DNA of 64,000 bases from Chrysaora quinquecirrha. Lineage: Eukaryota; Cnidaria; Scyphozoa; Semaeostomeae; Pelagiidae. A program made the translations under genes and the position numbers. The stretch lies in NCBI GenBank assembly GCA_014526335.1, contig JACTAT010000152.1:149860-213859 (forward strand), given 5' to 3'. Every line of letters starts with the position of its first letter. Positions within the stretch are counted from its first letter, which is position 1. Shown one piece after another: positions 47,747 to 59,357 of the stretch. The notes under the pieces were generated by a model that saw only the letters and a program-made list of their open reading frames with translations, was not told where the DNA came from and made no database searches.

Positions 47747-47877
47747 TTGCACTTGTGACAGTTTTCCAAGCTTCCTTTGTGAACATATGCTTCACTTGTT
47801 CCAGATTCGATTGATGATCGAAGATTCCTACTGAAGGGTGCTTGTCATCCTGCAAGAGATCATCTCTGCAAATCTTT
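47747..47877 (-). CDS. Possible exon, unknown product
   Basis: 131 nt on the minus strand between CTTTACCAG and a GTAAGC donor. It is open and protein-like: KICRDDLLQDDKHP, then VGIFDHQSNLEQVKHMF. It lies downstream of the C-terminal half of MULE B on the same strand. It could be a further exon of that gene or belong to something else; I do not recognise the family. Confidence 0.4.
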
Positions 47878-48239
47878 CTGGTAAAGGAGGTTTTTCTCTT
47901 TAAACCAATCAACTGTAAAATTTTCTTGGTTTCTGGAAATGGAGTATGTTTTCCTACTAAGAATTTGTAAAATAAGGCATGCAAATCTAGTTTAATTAGA
48001 GATAAGAACTGTAGAGTCGAGAGACGCATAAAAGTATAATTTAAAGTATAATTTTTTGAAATTGAAAGTATTGTTTCAAAATTCCATTCTTGAACATTAT
48101 TGAGGTACTTATACTTTGTATGGTAGCAAGCCTGAAATCTAAGTGTAATGATTATTAATGATGGAATTTAAAGAGCCCCCTGCCTTCCTGTCTTCTTTTT
48201 CTGGTCTGTTAAAATTGGTTTTTTAAAACTGTATTTCAT

Positions 48240-49128
48240 CCATCTCACCTATGGCAGAAAGTAGCTTTTGTTTGCTTAAGTCTGGTTGTGGTTGCGCTTG
48301 CGAAGCGTGAACAGGATGCTCTCTGGTAGAAAATAATGGAAGCCAGTCAGGCTCAGCTTCAAACGACACTTTATCTGTTTGTGTTGGCTTTGAAAACCGC
48401 AAATTTTCATCTTTCTTCCTTTTCTTTCTGGTGCTATAAATTTTCCGTTGCTTTTGAATCTTCTTGTTTGGTGCGTTGAAAGTAACTGGGCGGATGGTGG
48501 TGTACAGATCAGATTGATTGGTGAGTGAAAGGTTTTTAGAGCAGCATTCAGTTGTGACTTTAGATGCTTTGATGCATCATGATCGGATGATTTTTCAATT
48601 TCAGAAGCAATAGTTTGGCAGATAGTTGCTATTTCCTGTTTGAGATGCTCTGGCTCAGACTGGTAAATGGACTTTTATTTTGGCTCTAAATCCTTCATTT
48701 CCTGTTGTAGGTAGTCCGCATCAATGTTCATGCCATAAATTTCTTCGTGCTGCTGGCAGTTCTCTTGTGATTCCAGTTGTTTTCTTTGCACCAAGTGAAT
48801 GTGCTTACACACCTAAACAAAAAAGTCGGGACATGTACAGGTCCAAGTATGTTGAAAAACACTGCACTGTACGCACTTCAGATGACAAGAAACATCGCTA
48901 CGTTCTGATGCAATCTCTGTGACACTTTATTCAGATTAGCCATCTGATGACAAGACCTTGAAGACAGATGGGTCAGATGTTTCCTTAACCAGTTCTATTG
49001 GCATCTTTAAACTTGTCAAGTGCCTCTCGTGGATGTTTTGCTGCCGGAGTGTAGGCTTTCCCATCATCAGCTTTCGTGTATGTTCAAACTTCTTGTCTTC
49101 ATTAAATTTCAGCAGACTTTGTACACAC
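48240..49128 (-). pseudogene. MULE transposase B, C-terminal half with SWIM finger
   Basis: Minus strand, after a TTTTCAG acceptor at 49129. It starts with FNEDKKFEHTRKLMMGKPTL, the linker seen after the catalytic core in this MULE group. A Cys-rich part follows (CHLKCVQCSVFQHT), then a SWIM zinc finger: CTCP about 48826-48840 and CKHIHLV near 48795, in one frame but with a stop codon between them. After that come EHLKQEIATICQTIASEIEK and, in another frame, a Lys/Arg-rich tail (IYSTRKKRKK). Stops at 48936-48938 and inside the SWIM motif plus a frameshift make it a pseudogene. Its N-terminal half is at 54960-56278. Confidence 0.75.
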
Positions 49129-49765
49129 CTGAAAAGTGAATAATATAAAAAAACTTAATTACTGAGAAGCTGGTCAAACATGGCTGTGTCTTACGGGACC
49201 AAAATGGTGCTACTGGGTGCTAAGAAATTTGTTCCAAATATGCGAGGTCTTCCCATTTTCAAAAACATATCACTTGGATGGATAGTTTTGATGGGCAAAT
49301 TTATATCAGCCCAAAACTAGCCAATTATCTGAACGCTTGCCTTTGTCACTGGAGCATGGATGTTACCTTATAACATGTACTGATTTTAGTGTAATTGTCT
49401 TGTTTATGTTTAACATTTTGTGTACAATTGGATAAGAAACCTTTTTTAGAAAACATTTTTGGAAAAGAGCGAGAAAGACATAAGTTTTTTGCTCTGATTG
49501 TTTTTCTTCAGGTTATTCCTAATGGTTAAAATTGAAGGTGCTTCGCACGCTAGTGAAAGCACTTGCTGTTGACTAAAGAAAACACTAAAGAAGTAAGTTG
49601 CATATCTTAATATACCAATCGTGAGGTCTAACCCCAAGGCATCTTAGAAAAATACTGTAAAGGTACAAAGTCAATTCTTAAAATCAACATACGTATCTAC
49701 CCGCTTGTTTGTTTCCCCTCTTGGTAACCATACTTGAAATGCTGATAGAATCTTTCCAAGTACAT
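49129..49765. other. No gene recognised
   Basis: AT-rich sequence between the MULE B C-terminal half and a duplicated segment. The minus-strand frame at 49446-49637 has no recognisable features. Confidence 0.5.
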
Positions 49766-50058
49766 AGGCACGACTAAATGCAATTTATTCGGGTTTAATA
49801 TGTGACAGGGGCTTTTATGTTATTATTGCCCTCTTGCATCGCATTAGAGGTAGAGCAGCTTTTGAGGTGTCTCATGATTGGTGGAAGCTTTTCATACAAA
49901 GCGATTCCTTATACAGCAGTGTTGCTGTGGTGAATCGGGTTAACTCGTGCGTTTAAAATTTGGCGGCTATAAATTTTGCCACGCCGTCTGTGCTTATCAT
50001 TAAAACTGAACATGAACTGTGAACGGAGAACGTTTCAAAGTGCTTGACAAGCAGTTTT
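49766..50058. repeat. 293-bp direct repeat, copy 1
   Basis: About 90% identical by eye to 54323-54616. Weaker similarity extends a little to the left. It does not have TG...CA ends, so it is not an obvious LTR. Confidence 0.88.
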
Positions 50059-50649
50059 TTGTCATGTTCTCTTCGCAAGTTTTGGCTGCTATGAAAGTTG
50101 AATTCAGTGAGAAAGTTCTGATATCTGTTTAGTTTTTATTATTTTTCTCTTCCAATATTTGAATTTTAGAATTTAGGTTGAGATTTGAGTATCTTCACAG
50201 TTTTGCCTAGGCCACACGTGGGCCAAAGTCATGTTAGAGTGTTTACTCAATAAAGGGTTGCTTTACCGTGCTGGGTTTCTTGGCAATCAATTTTTAATTC
50301 CCCTATGTGATGGCTTCAATCATTCCTGTCAGCCATACATTAGTAAATATTTTTGAAATTGGTGAGGTGTACCTTAGTTCAATCTCAAAAGCAATACTGC
50401 AGGGTTGCATGTTGCTGTCAAAATTATTTTTAAAAGCAAATGGATTTCGGCTACACTCTTGTATGCAGCTATACAGCTTTGAGTTGCCTACTGCTTATTG
50501 TTTTGGTTAAGAGAGAAAATCTATTTTATCTTTAAGCATCAACTTTATTGGAGGGAGATGATGCTTCAAGTGTCGTGTTAAATAAGAATGCCCTTTTTTC
50601 AACTGATTGCGCAGTTGTGGTATTCTAAACAGATTTTATATCATCAGTG
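50059..50649. other. No gene recognised
   Basis: T-rich DNA with short random-looking open frames. Confidence 0.45.
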
Positions 50650-51760
50650 TTCTTTGAATAAGCTGATTTTCTGTATTATTAAATGGGCAAACAAGAATCC
50701 CAGTTTTATGTTTAGACATGACCCTCGACTTAGCCCCAGGCACAGTTGGGGAGTAAAATTTATCAATTTGTGTCAGGCCTTGGCTATGGAAGCCTTCTTT
50801 TTCTTGCTACGGTTGATCTAACCAGCCTTCAGAAATTTCATGAAGAACTTCTTAAGGGGCTGCTCTGCCAACATCAGAGTGTTTTGAACTATTGTTCCTT
50901 TTGTCAATTGATGAAAATAAAAGGAAATTCTTCCCCACGATGACAGAGGCTAATAAGGTAACTGGGCTCTTAGCATAGTCTCAGTTGGTTCGGGATGTGT
51001 TCTCTGCGGATGGAACATAGACGTTGAGCCAAGGGGCAGCCCTCCCCTTGCTTATTATTTATCAAGCAATCATGTGAAAATGTGTTTGTGTTTATAGGGT
51101 ACACTTCCAAGGTACGAATTTCTGTTTCGTCATTCATCCTGAAAACATGCCAAGAGGCCTTCCTTACTAGCTATCCATTTCAAAAATGATGCATAAAAAT
51201 TTCTTTGAATTGAATAAGCTGATTTTCTGTATTATTAAATGGCCAAACAAGAATCCCAGTTTTATGTTTATACATGGCTCTCGACTTAGCCCGAGGCACA
51301 ATTGGGGAGTACAATTTATCAATTTTGGTCAGGCCTTGGCTTTGGAAGCATTATTTTTCTTGCTACGGTTGATCTAACCAGCCTTCAGAACTTTCATAAA
51401 GAGCTTCTTAAGGGGCTGCTCTGCCAACATCAGAGTGTTTTGAATTATTGGTCCTTTTGTCAATTGATGAAAATGAAAGGAAATTCTTCCCCACGATGAT
51501 GGTATAATAAGGAGACTGGGCTCTTAGCATAGTCTCAGTGGTTTGGGATGTGTTCTCTGTGGATGGAACATAGACATTGAGCAATGGGGCACCCCTCCCC
51601 TTGTTTATTATTTATCAAGCAATTTTGTGAAAATGTTTCTGTGTTTATTGGGTACACTTCCAAGGTACGAATTTCTGTTTCGTCCTTCATCCAAAAACAT
51701 GCCAAAAGGCCTTGCTTACTAGCTATCCATTTAAAAAATGATGCATAAAATTTTTTTCTT
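50650..51760. repeat. 556-bp tandem duplication
   Basis: Two units start near 50650 and 51207 (the word AATAAGCTGATTTTC occurs at 50657 and 51213). They differ by scattered substitutions and small indels. Similar open frames in both copies come from the duplication, and no domain is visible. Confidence 0.9.
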
Positions 51761-52219
51761 TTTTTTTTATGGTTAACAATCAGCACTTAATGGGTCGGTA
51801 TTTTTCAATGCCCAACCCTGGTTTTGTTTGGGAGAAGGACATTTGTCTTATTTGGGAATCTTGGACAGAATCCATTAGTTTTGGCTATTTGATTGACATT
51901 TTAATCATTTTGAGAATGTAGGCAAAGACAAGCTCCTTGATCAGACAATTTTGGGCCTGGGATTTTCTTATAGGATTTGTAGCTACTTACACCTATGATT
52001 TGTAATTGGGTTGCTTTCCTGTAATGCTGGGGATGGGTCTCCATGATCAGAAGTTCATAACAACTAAAGGTCACCTTTATTGGTCACGTGAGATACATGT
52101 TCTCTACTTGTTGGAGGTTAATGGCTTTGATGTCATTGCCATTTTAATTTGAAAAGTGGTTTACAAAGACAACGGGTCCCCATTGTGGCTTATCTGGTAT
52201 ATATGTGCTAGCATATACT
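51761..52219. other. No gene recognised
   Basis: T-rich DNA leading into the minisatellite, without clear repeats or coding potential. Confidence 0.45.
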
Positions 52220-53335
52220 GTTAGCAACCTTAAGAGGTTATACCTGTTAGGTCACCATCAGGGCTATTTTTGGGACATACATTCCCTAGGATAGGCAGTT
52301 AATAACTTTAAGGTCCCTTTTTTGTTCATCTTGGAGATATATTGTCCTTTCAAAGGTTAATAACTGTAAGGTCCATCTTCTTGCTAATTCTGGGATAGAG
52401 GTGCTCCTTTTCTGAGATCATAACTGTTAGGTCACCATCATGGCTGATCTTGGACACGTGCTCTCTGGGATTTTTAGGCAGTTAATCATATCGAGAAAGT
52501 TAATAACTGCAAGGTCCCTTCTTTTTCAACGTGGAGAGATGTTCTCCTTTCAAAGGTTAATAACTGCCAGGTCCACCTTATTGTTAATTATGGAGACATA
52601 GATGCTCTTTTTGAGAACTTATAACGGTTAGATCACCGCTATGGCTAGTCTGGCCTTCAGGTCATCCTCAATGATAGGGTGGACATATCGCTCTCTGTGG
52701 CTGTGTTTCATGGCCATCAGGTAATCATCAATTTCAATATTGGAGATATGTTCTCCGTGGCGAAAGTCAATGAGTGTAAGGTCATCCTTAATGTTCATCT
52801 TTTTTTTGGAGATATCGTTCTCCGCGGCGGAGGTCAATGGCCTCAGGTAATCATCAATTTCAATATTGGAGATATTGTCTCCGTGGCAGAGGCTATTGGT
52901 CTCACGTATTCATCAATTTCAATATTGGAGATATCGTCCTCCATGGCGGAAGTTAATGAGTGTAAGGTCATCCTTAATGTTAGTGTTTTTTCTGGAGATA
53001 TCGTTCTCTGTGGCGGAGGTTAATAGCCTCAGGTATTCATCAATTTCAATGTTGGAGATATTGTCTCCGTGGCAGAGGTCAATGGCCTCAGGTAATCATC
53101 AATTTCAATATTGGAGATATTGTCGCCGTGGCAGAGGTTAATGGCCTTGCGTAATCATCAATTTCAATACTGGAGATATTGTCTGGAGATATTGTCTCCG
53201 TGGCAGAGGTTAAGGGCCTCGTTTAATCATCAACTTTAATATTGGAGATATCGTTCTCCGTGGCTGAGGTTAATGGCTGTCAGGTCATCCTCAGTCTTAA
53301 TGTTTTTTGGAGATATCGTTCTCCTTCTGCACTAA
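52220..53335. repeat. ~62-bp minisatellite
   Basis: Units carry GGAGATAT followed by CTCCGTGGC and then GGTAATCATCAATTTC. The CTCCGTGGC motif recurs about every 62-63 bp from 52755 to 53258. Before 52650 the units are diverged (TAACTGTTAGGTCACC type). Short frames across it are repeat by-products. Confidence 0.88.
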
Positions 53336-53626
53336 AGCTTTGTACCGTTCAAATATGTTCCTGTGTATGTGTATTTTTTCTCTCCCTTATGTAATTCTTT
53401 TACGTGTGTCTGTTGTTTCAAGTTGATGCTTTCAGAGAGCATTGTCTCTTCATTTTATTCTGCGCTTTAGCTTTTCTCTAGGTTTTTTTCAGTTTGTTGG
53501 TCATCTGTTCTTACAGCTCTGGTCACTATTCTGGACTACTCCCGATGGGAGTTACCATAAAAGTTTGTTAAGAGGTTAATGGCCGTCAGGTCATCCTCAA
53601 TGTTAACGATTGGCGGAGGTTGTTAA

Positions 53627-53830
53627 GACCGGTTGGTCTTCCTCAAAGCTATTTATTGTATGAGGTTGATAAGACCGGTTGGTCTTCCTCAAAGCTATTT
53701 ATTGTATGAGGTTGATAAGACCGGTTGGTCTTCCTCAAAGTTATTGATTGGCGGAGGTTATTAAGACCGGTTGGTCTTCCTCAAAGTTAATGTTTGGTGG
53801 AGGTTAACGGTCTTAACACATTTCGTCCTC
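53627..53830. repeat. 46-bp minisatellite, four units
   Basis: The near-palindromic GACCGGTTGGTC occurs at 53627, 53673, 53719 and 53765, exactly 46 bp apart, followed by CTTCCTCAAAG each time. Confidence 0.92.
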
Positions 53831-53859
53831 AGTGGTGGAGGTAATGTATATGGTTTGTA

Positions 53860-54312
53860 TGATACATACTTCTCAGGTATTCCTTGCACGGGCGCATTTG
53901 CTTTGCTGGCAGCCGTTGCGGTGAAAGTTGTGGAGGTGTGAACGCACAGATCTTTGATTGAGGCTTCAGCCGATGATGTGCAGATCTTTGGTGCTGCGCA
54001 GGTATTCTTTCTCTTGGGCCAGTTTAGAATGCATTGCTTGGTGATGTTTTTCTCGCTTTCCTCTGCCTTTGCTTTGGGGGGTTGGGGGAGCTTCGCTCTT
54101 GGCAGAATAAACTTCGTTTCTTCGTCAACCCCCCAGAAGCGAAGGGCATTCTGGCATTGGGCTGGCACACTGACCGCCCATTCTGAAGTTCCGATGATGA
54201 GAAAAACATCACCAGATCTCAGTTGATAGACAATGGTGGCTACACAGCGCTGAGGGACTTCTTTTGCATAGCCAATTGCTATTGCTTCCTTGCCGTTATT
54301 GCCTTCCCTGGA
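53860..54312 (-). pseudogene. Exon-like segment, copy 1 (unknown protein)
   Basis: Minus strand, after TTTGTTCCAG. It reads AIGYAKEVPQRCVATIVYQL, then SGDVFLIIGTSEWAVSVPAQ, then a basic, Pro/Lys/Ala-rich tail. The first part resembles the segment at 54700-54960, including its splice acceptor, so an exon seems to have been duplicated. I do not recognise the family. Confidence 0.45.
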
Positions 54313-54322
54313 ACAAATATTA

Positions 54323-54616
54323 AGGCATGACTAAATGCAATTTATTCGGGTTTAATATGTGACAGGGGCTTTTATGTTATTATTGCCCTCTTGCATCGCA
54401 TTAGAGGTAGAGAAGCTTTTGAGGTGTCTCATGATTGGTGGAAGCTTTTCATACAAAGCGATTCCTTATGCAGCAGTGTTGCTGTGGTGAATCGGGTTAA
54501 CTCGTGCGTTTAAAATTTGGCGGCTATAAATTTTGCCATGTGGTCTGTGCTTATCAGTCAAACTGAACATGTTTTGTGAACAGGGAACGTTTCAAAGTGC
54601 TGGTTAAGCAGATTTT
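54323..54616. repeat. 293-bp direct repeat, copy 2
   Basis: Partner of 49766-50058, about 4.56 kb apart in the same orientation. On the minus strand it sits just upstream of the exon-like segment at 53860-54312. Confidence 0.88.
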
Positions 54617-54699
54617 CATCTCACTTTCCCTCCCTGCTTACTTGATTCATCTTCCTTCTCTTTTCGTCCCTTTAATGCTTTTGATTGGGGACCTAAGCT

Positions 54700-54959
54700 C
54701 TAGTTGTCTGCCAGTATGGACATAGTGTGTTGATCTGCGGAAAAACTGCATATCTTCGTCAACCACCATACGCGACGGCCATTTTGGCATTGGTCTGACG
54801 CACTGACAGCCCATTCTGAATTCCCTATGATGAAAATAACATCACCAGATCTCCATTGATAGAAAATGGTCGATACGCAGCGTTGAGGGACTTTCTTTGC
54901 ATTGCCAACCGCCATTGATTTTCCCCTGCAGCTTTTGCTTTTTCCTGGAACAAATATTA
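54700..54959 (-). pseudogene. Exon-like segment, copy 2 (unknown protein)
   Basis: Reads AVGNAKKVPQRCVSTIFYQW, then SGDVIFIIGNSEWAVSASDQ. It is similar to the segment at 53860-54312 but diverges after the shared core. It abuts the end of the MULE B catalytic region on the same strand. Confidence 0.45.
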
Positions 54960-56278
54960 ACATTATCTCGCCAGTTTTTGTCTACGTGCCATGCACAAAC
55001 CAAATGCTTTGGTGTTAATTTAGTAACAGAAGCAAAAGCATTATAAAACTGGGTAGCGGAATCAGTCATAACCCAAGCAGGAGTCATCTGTATTCCAATG
55101 TTCTTTTTGACTTCATTTATAAAAATTCTCAAGAATGCTTCATGAGTTGCCAAAGAAAATGCAACTGGCATGCCAGAGCCGAATTCATCGATTAAGAGCA
55201 AAGTTGTTTGATAAAAATCATATCCCATTGTGCCCTGCGTGGAGTCAAGGCATACCCTCTTTGAGAGAAACGTCTGTGCATCCTTTTCTGGAATTCTGTT
55301 TGAATCACAACAATGAAATCTTCGTTTTTCAGCTCTCGATACTGTGGAGGTGCAGAATCACCTTGCAACTTGTAGAAGAGGATCAGATTGTCGGTATTAT
55401 TCTTATATTCTTCTATCCAAGAAACTTAGCTGGTCGTCTTGATGGCGCTCTGTTGTCTCCAGTGAAAAAGACTTCTTGATATTGCGTATTTCTTCATTGC
55501 TAACCTGATGCTGTCTTTTGAAACTTGCATAATCACCTCCTTGCAATGTGTCCCTAAAATCATCCAGAATCCTTTCAAGGGTTATACATTTTGGAAGCTT
55601 ACTTGCAATCAGCTGGTGTTGTTTTTTTGAAAGCCATATGTGACCGATTTGTTTCTCGTTCCTGTAGTGAATGTAACAGACATCAATTGCCAGTTTTTCA
55701 TTGGGGTCCTTTGTTGTTTTAATGGCAGCAGTGTAATTGATATTGATCTTGCATCTTCCTAGAAAAAGAGAAGGTTCCGTTACAATAGATACAAAGAAGA
55801 AAACCATTCGAATTGTTGTTGAGAAGACACAAATGAAAATGTTTTGTCCCTGGTTACTTTTAAACTTCCTTGAAGACTTTTTGGATTGGCTTGGTTTCTG
55901 TTTTTTGCACAGAGGGACCACTAAAAAGCCCATGTGGAATCTAGGCAATGCGACCACAGTCCTTCCTCTTGACGTGAAAACAGCTTGTGATTCCTATTGT
56001 GGAAATATGGTGCTGTTGTTGATTTTGCGATGATTCCTGTGATTATTCCAATTTTTGGCATAAGGTTTTGTCCCTTCAGTTTCCTTCCACAAAAAATGAA
56101 TTCAAAGGCACTCGCATTGAGATTTCAACACCCGGTTGCCTGCTAGATCTATATTGACCAGCCCTATTGCATTGATAGTAATTGACAATGTTGCCATCCT
56201 TATGTTTTGCTGCTCCATGAAGATGCACATAAGAAGTACGTTCCTCATCTTCAACATTGCTCTTCGACTCTTCAAAGG
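54960..56278 (-). pseudogene. MULE transposase B, N-terminal and catalytic half
   Basis: Minus strand. A first exon (56278 to about 56080) has DEERTSYVHLHG and a Cys. After a TTTTCTAG acceptor at 55759 the second exon encodes INYTAAIKTTKDPNEK, then KQIGHIWLSKKQH. The catalytic part has the first Asp in VCLDSTQGTMGYDF (about 55245) and the second in WVMTDSATQFYNAF (about 55066), then HLVCAWHVDKNWR. Two frameshifts disrupt it, one before VSWIEEYKN (about 55425) and one just before VCLDST (about 55255). Homology stops after NWRDN at about 54965; the C-terminal half resumes at 49128. It is related to, but clearly distinct from, MULE A. Confidence 0.82.
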
Positions 56279-56639
56279 CTTTTAGAGAAAGAAAGATAAG
56301 TCTTAAGATAATGAACTAATTATTTCTCATACTGAAAATACACTACCGCTGAGATTGACATGAACAAATTTAGAAATAGTGTGTGAAATCTCGATTTCTT
56401 AGGGGTCGGTGGAAACGTTTGAATTGAGGAAAGGTAACCATCTATGAAACAAGCAAAGAAGCATGCGAAACACCAGAGAAGAGAATTGAAGATGGTACAT
56501 GCGTTGCTTTGTGCAAAGATTTCTTGTGGGACACTAGGGAATGGATATTAGCTATCTGAATTTTTGCTGTAGCAATGGTAACGTTAATATTTTGCATATT
56601 GCATATATATATTGTATACGCTCTTAATCGTGTACAGGA

Positions 56640-57243
56640 AGCGTGGTGTATGTGCAAGTAGAATATTCGCGTCTCAAACGTAGCATAGCTGACATTTGAA
56701 AGTCATTAATGTCGTGATAAATTTTCATTTTCACAAAGAGATGCAGTGCATCAGGAGCCATTCCAAGGTGACCAATTATTTGACCGTAGGGTCCACTTGA
56801 CCATATAAGATTATAGATCTTATACTGGTCGAAGGATTCAATAGAAGGACAGTCAGCAACTGAATTTGGCTTCAAACCGTTACATGCTAACCAGTCTCTT
56901 TCTTCACGTTTTTCTTGACACTACTGGCAACATGAAGACCGAGGGCCATTTGAATTGCAGGTTCATCGTAATTTACTACTGATGATTCAATGAAGAAATG
57001 GCTGCTGGAAATATTTGCTCTTTCTTGTATCAAATGAGACCAATGACGTAGAAGATCGGCTGGTGGGATCCATCTTTGCTGAAGTTGATTACATATGTCA
57101 TTTGGTTTCTCATTGGAATGTCTCATATGATACTGTTGTGGAACCCTCGTTTTTGGAATACGGCATTCATATGCATCTTTTCGTGGAAATGATATCAATG
57201 ATTCATTCGTGAATTCTCTGGAGTTTTCTGACTCTAGAAGAGC
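56640..57243 (-). CDS. Exon-like open region upstream of MULE B, unknown
   Basis: Minus strand, after a TTACTTCCAG acceptor at 57244. It reads FPRKDAYECRIPKTR, then WIPPADLLRHWSHLIQER and EPAIQMALGLHVASSVKKN. A frame change near 56885 leads to GLKPNSVADCPSIESFDQYK and IIGHLGMAPDALHLFVKM. The composition is protein-like and the strand matches MULE B, so it may be an upstream exon of that transposon. I do not recognise a domain. Confidence 0.45.
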
Positions 57244-57379
57244 CTGGAAGTAAAGGGAATTGATTACCTATCACAAGGAAGACACCTGGCTGCATTATAT
57301 CGATCTATATCTATTATTGTATCTATTAATGTTTTAATGTTAGATTTCCAACCCCACATACGGTATTGGCATCCACCAG

Positions 57380-58060
57380 CAACATTGAGTTAGCAAGTAC
57401 CACACGGGCGCTAACCTTGCAGTAAAGATACTTAACATTACGAGACTACCAAAATTGAGTGATGAACTGAAGTGATATCATGTTTAAGAATCCTGCAAAA
57501 ATTACGTATTATTAGAAATCTATATAAGTTTGAAAGGGCTAACTTGCACATTCTGAGACGTATTGAACTTTACAGTAGAGATACATACCATTATGAAACT
57601 ATCAAAATTGAGAGATGGACTACAAGAATTGATCTGATTTGTTAAGAATCAGATCAAAAGTTAAGTATTATTAGAAATCTATATAAGTTTGGAAAGGGCT
57701 AACTTGCACATTCTGAGATGCATTGATCTTTACAGTAGAGATACTTACCGTTATGAAACTATCAAAATTGAGAGATGGACTGCAAGAATTGATCTGATTT
57801 GTTAAAAATCAGATCAAAAATTAAGTATTATTAGAAATCTATATAAGTTCGAAGAGGGCTAACTTGCTCATTCTGAGATGCATTAATCTTTACAGTAACT
57901 TGCTCATTCTGAGATGCATTAATTTTTTCAGTGAAGATACTTACCATTATGAAACTATCAAAATTGAGAGATTGACTGCGAGAATTGATCTGATGTTTTA
58001 AGAATTGTGCAAAAATTACGAATTATTAGAAATCTATACAAGTTCGGAAAAGGACCAACT
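57380..58060. repeat. 160-bp tandem repeat, about four units
   Basis: The word TACAGTA recurs near 57415, 57571, 57731 and 57891. Periods are about 156, 160 and 160 bp, and the last unit has an extra 39-bp internal duplication. Each unit has ATACTTACC followed by GAAACTATCAAAATTGAG. Non-coding. Confidence 0.9.
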
Positions 58061-58649
58061 TGCTCATTTAACTTAATACATTATTGAAAAATGTTTTCAG
58101 GCGCAACAGTGAGTTAAAGTTTGACTGAGCCAATTTTGCTAGTTCAACTTCACAAATGTTGAACTGGTCCTTGAAAATATAATTGAAAAAAAAGAAGTAA
58201 TACGGAATTTTAAGTCAATGAATAACAAATAATTTATATTAAGATACCTTACCTTTGAAACAAATGTCTGGTTTGAACTATTACTGTACTTAACCAAAAA
58301 AAATAGGTTATTTCCAATTGGCAAAATGCCTGCAGCTCACCATAGCTTCCAAACAGAACGTTGAGTTTGTCAAGCATGTTTTCGAATTCATTGCACAATC
58401 TCGTGTATTTCACGACAAAACTGTGATATCTATTATTCTACAACAATTGAATCATAAAAGTGAGAATAACAATGCAAAAGAAAGTTAAATTTGTTGGGGA
58501 CATTTTCTCGGGTCACATCAATTACTTCTAACAATGTGGTGTAGTATAAATGTCCAACAATATAGTTCGTACGAAAACGAAAACTTTTCGAGCTATGAGT
58601 AAATGCTGTATTTACGCGCTAGTGATGAACGGTTCTATCCATACAAACA
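58061..58649. other. No gene recognised
   Basis: AT-rich DNA between the 160-bp repeats and the LINE remnant; nothing identified. Confidence 0.45.
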
Positions 58650-59357
58650 TTGTACAGAGCTGAGAACGTACGGGTAATAAGAGGAAGAGTCAGGGATACG
58701 AAAGGAGGGGGAGTGCTAGTAGGGATAAAAGAGAAATACAAAAATGTGTATGTTGAAGTGGAAAATAATGTGAAAAAAGAACTAGAAAAGGTATGGGTAG
58801 AGATCGGGACAAGAACTAAATACAGAATAGGAGTAGTATACACACCACATGGAGAAAAGGCCAAAGTACAAGAAATAAAACAAATTTATAAGAACATTGA
58901 AGATGAGATAAGAAGGGGACGAGAAGAAGGAAGTTAAGTTATAGTAATCGGAAACTTTAACTCTAAGATAGGTGATCAGGAGAAGCATAGTGATGACAAC
59001 AGAAACAAAGATGAACTAAAGATAAGATAAGAGGGGGCAGATAAAGGAGGCAAAGAGCTGCTAAAGATGGTACAGAGAAATGATCTTGAAATAGTAAATA
59101 CAATAGAAATAACAGAAGGAAAGTGGGCCAGAGCAGAGAATAAGAAAAAATCATTAATTGATTACATCATAGTAGAAGAAGAACAGAGGGAAAATATTAG
59201 GAAATTGGTAATAGGTGAAGAAAAGAAATACACACCATATAGAATAATGAAAGAAAACAACCTAGTAAGAGAAATATACAGTGATCACAATGCAATGATA
59301 TGTGACATCAACTGGAAAGTAGAAGTCAAAGAATGCAGAAAGACATTAAATTGGTGA
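58650..59357 (+). pseudogene. LINE endonuclease domain remnant
   Basis: One frame with two stop codons (58935 and 59028) encodes most of an apurinic-type endonuclease domain of a non-LTR retrotransposon. Visible motifs are GGGVLVGIKEKYKN, YRIGVVYTPHG, VIVIGNFNSKIGDQE (the family has GDFN here; Asp is replaced by Asn), SLIDYIIVEEE and YSDHNAMICD. The enzyme nicks target DNA to prime reverse transcription. The first part of the domain is missing here and lies inverted at 59810-59938. Purine-rich sense strand. Confidence 0.82.

Noticed and set aside
49766..54616. An LTR retrotransposon bounded by the 293-bp direct repeats
   Set aside because: The repeats do not begin TG or end CA, no primer-binding site or polypurine tract adjoins them, and no gag or pol is seen between.
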